Made by a program: the position numbers and the translations under genes. 26,241 nt of DNA from FEN-1297 sp046704255. GTDB taxonomy: Bacteria; Bacteroidota; Ignavibacteria; Ignavibacteriales; Ignavibacteriaceae. The stretch covers positions 1-26,241 of the forward strand of contig JBJKSH010000101.1 of assembly GCA_046704255.1 (NCBI GenBank), given 5' to 3'. Positions 24,894-26,241 of this stretch are shown here, in pieces (positions within the stretch are counted from its first letter, which is position 1; each line of letters opens with the position of its first letter). A model generated the notes under the pieces. That model worked only from the letters and a program-made list of their open reading frames with translations, did no database searches and had not been told where the DNA came from.

Positions 24894-25294
24894 ATTATCA
24901 TCTCGTACTGCTCAATCTATTGGAATGTTGTGGTAACGGCATATTGGAATTTATTCCGGAATTCTAACTTCCGGTCTGTGATATTTGAGCCAATGGTATA
25001 TATCCGCCAATTAGGGAAGCATCATCAAAGAGATAAAATTCTAGTTAGTTTAATAAAGCCATACCGCATTCTTCGTAATTAATATTAAACCTTATAAAAA
25101 AATGTCACAACACTAAAATTAAACCAATCAATTACTTAAACTCTCGAAAATAAGAAGAAACCATTCAGACAACTTCTTAATAATGATAAGGCGGTTGCCT
25201 TAATTTTAAATAAGCGCACTTTTTGATCTATGGCATATATCTTGCCCCATTTCCGAATAAATGTATAAATAAAATAATTAATAGTATAAAATTT
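24894..25294. other. 401-base non-coding stretch between ftsK and the ferredoxin gene
   Basis: I see no gene here. The first 80 bases contain a 9-base direct repeat TATTGGAAT (24918-24926 and 24942-24950) and two overlapping small palindromes: GGAAT-TT-ATTCC (24946-24957) and CCGGAA-TTCTAAC-TTCCGG (24956-24974). These may mark the ftsK transcript end. Another hairpin lies at 25187-25202. The promoter of the downstream oxidoreductase genes should lie in the right part, but no box is convincing. Confidence 0.5.
25187..25210 (+). terminator. Terminator-like hairpin upstream of the ferredoxin gene
   Basis: TAAGGC-GGTT-GCCTTA (25187-25202) is a perfect 6-bp stem with a 4-base loop, followed by ATTTTAAA. 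It lies about 290 bases after ftsK and 92 bases before the ferredoxin start, so it could end a long ftsK transcript or act in the leader of the next operon. Confidence 0.35.
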
Positions 25295-25531
25295 ATGATA
25301 AGAGGAACAGTAATTATCGCAAAAGACGTATGCAAAGGATGCGAGCTTTGTATAGAAGCTTGTCCTCAAAAAAGCCTGGGTTTATCCAGCCGCATAAATA
25401 TAAACGGCTACCCTTATGTGGAATTAGTCCAGGATAATTGCACTGGGTGTGAAATTTGTGCCTTAGTCTGCCCGGATGTTGCATTGACAATCTACAGACA
25501 GCCCAAATCGACCCTAAAAAAAGCTGTATAA
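25295..25531 (+). CDS. Ferredoxin-type subunit with two [4Fe-4S] clusters (delta-like subunit of 2-oxoacid oxidoreductase)
   Basis: This small protein of 78 residues is an electron-carrier subunit. Two cluster motifs are visible: CKGCELCIEACP (C13, C16, C19, C23) and CTGCEICALVCP (C49, C52, C55, C59). Each also provides the final cysteine for the other cluster in this fold. I chose the ATG at 25295, since the frame is open back to 25223 but the added residues are not ferredoxin-like. It ends 55 bases before a 2-oxoacid:ferredoxin oxidoreductase alpha subunit, so it most likely is the ferredoxin subunit of that complex and passes electrons from the thiamine diphosphate centre to soluble ferredoxin. 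The symbol korD or vorC/vorD depends on the substrate, which is not known. Confidence 0.92.
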   Translation: MIRGTVIIAKDVCKGCELCIEACPQKSLGLSSRININGYPYVELVQDNCTGCEICALVCPDVALTIYRQPKSTLKKAV

Positions 25532-25586
25532 TTAACAGTCTCTTTAACATATAATCTATTTGATTATATAAAAAACAGGTTTTTAA

Positions 25587-26241
25587 ATGGAACAAAAAAA
25601 CAACGGAAACAATGAAGCCCGTTTAATGAAGGGCAACGAAGCATTAGCCGAGTCGGCAATTCGCGCATATATAGATGCGTACTTCGGCTACCCGATTACG
25701 CCCCAATCCGAAGTGCTGGAATATTTAACGGTGGAAATGCCCGGGCGTCACGGGATATTCCTGCAGGCCGAAAGCGAAGTAGCTGCAATAAATATGATAT
25801 ACGGTGCTGCCGGTGCCGGCGGAAGAGTTATGATTTCTTCTTCCAGCCCGGGCATAAGCCTTATGCAGGAAGGTATTTCCTACATTGCTTCGGCAGAACT
25901 TCCTTGCTTAATTGTTAATGTTAACCGCGGCGGGCCCGGCCTTGGTACAATTCAGCCTTCGCAGGGAGATTACTTCCAGGCAACAAAAGGCGGCGGCCAC
26001 GGTGATTATCATCTTATTGTTTTAGCTCCCGCATCTGTACAGGAAATGGCAGATTTTATATTCGATGCAATCCGTCTGGCTGAAAAATACAGGAATCCCG
26101 CAATGATATTAGCGGATGGGGCATTAGGACAAATGATGGAAAAGGTTATTCTTCCCGTAGAAGGCTCGCTGCCTAAAACGGAAAAAGCTTGGGCGACCAT
26201 AGGTAAACCGGCATCAAGGGAAAGAAATATTATTACTTCCC
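25587..26241 (+). CDS. vorB: 2-oxoacid:ferredoxin oxidoreductase alpha subunit, VorB/KorA type (3' partial)
   Basis: This is the alpha subunit of a thiamine diphosphate-dependent enzyme that oxidatively decarboxylates a 2-oxoacid to its acyl-CoA with reduction of ferredoxin, or runs in reverse to fix CO2. The frame starts at ATG 25587 and stays open to the right edge, giving 218 residues of an expected 350-380. The N-terminal blocks MKGNEALAESAIRA and FGYPITPQ (35-40) and the downstream QAESEVAAINMIYGAAGAG and SSSPGISLMQEGISYIASAELP are characteristic. The ferredoxin subunit gene lies just before, an order common for Vor/Kor operons, and beta and gamma subunits should follow outside the window. 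The substrate (branched-chain 2-oxoacids or 2-oxoglutarate) cannot be decided here. Confidence 0.93.
   Translation, partial: MEQKNNGNNEARLMKGNEALAESAIRAYIDAYFGYPITPQSEVLEYLTVEMPGRHGIFLQAESEVAAINMIYGAAGAGGRVMISSSSPGISLMQEGISYIASAELPCLIVNVNRGGPGLGTIQPSQGDYFQATKGGGHGDYHLIVLAPASVQEMADFIFDAIRLAEKYRNPAMILADGALGQMMEKVILPVEGSLPKTEKAWATIGKPASRERNIITS

Overview
The window is a stretch of an AT-rich bacterial chromosome made almost entirely of recognisable genes. The organism is most likely a member of the Bacteroidota/Chlorobi/Ignavibacteria assemblage. This is an inference from protein style, weak Shine-Dalgarno sites, a short KdpD followed by a separate histidine kinase, a stand-alone ComB-like protein and a ferredoxin-linked 2-oxoacid oxidoreductase. 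It is not proven by a marker gene. No tRNA, rRNA, CRISPR array, transposase or phage gene is seen.

Layout. (1) 1-7282, plus strand: a potassium-uptake locus with kdpA (5' end outside the window), kdpB, kdpC, a short KdpD without membrane or kinase domains, and a HAMP/PAS histidine kinase overlapping it. No kdpE-like response regulator is present. (2) 7283-7776: a non-coding stretch with a GC-richer island holding tandem hairpins and a 41-codon open frame. (3) 7777-8886, minus strand: one GT-B glycosyltransferase. (4) 8887-18355, plus strand: the conserved translation/transcription/RNA-decay cluster rimP-nusA-infB-rbfA-truB-ribF-rpsO-pnp, preceded by two terminator-like hairpins. (5) 18790-24893, plus strand: rng (RNase E/G), gcvT, a comB-like phosphatase gene and ftsK. 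(6) 25295 to the end, plus strand: a two-cluster ferredoxin and the start of a 2-oxoacid:ferredoxin oxidoreductase alpha subunit, cut by the window edge.

The genes are ordinary, and I found no convincing new multi-gene system. The more unusual signal lies between genes. Two copies of a roughly 110-130-bp palindromic element, one after kdpC and one inverted after rng, have diverged in their arms but kept base pairing at three positions by paired changes. One of them supplies the kdpC stop codon. A second family of about 50-bp inverted repeats (arms GTAACCTTCAAGGTT / AACCTTGAAGGTTAC) sits in the kdpA-kdpB, kdpB-kdpC and infB-rbfA spacers. Other candidates for cis-acting RNA are the rimP leader, a hairpin before rpsO, mutually exclusive stems after pnp and a hairpin before rng.
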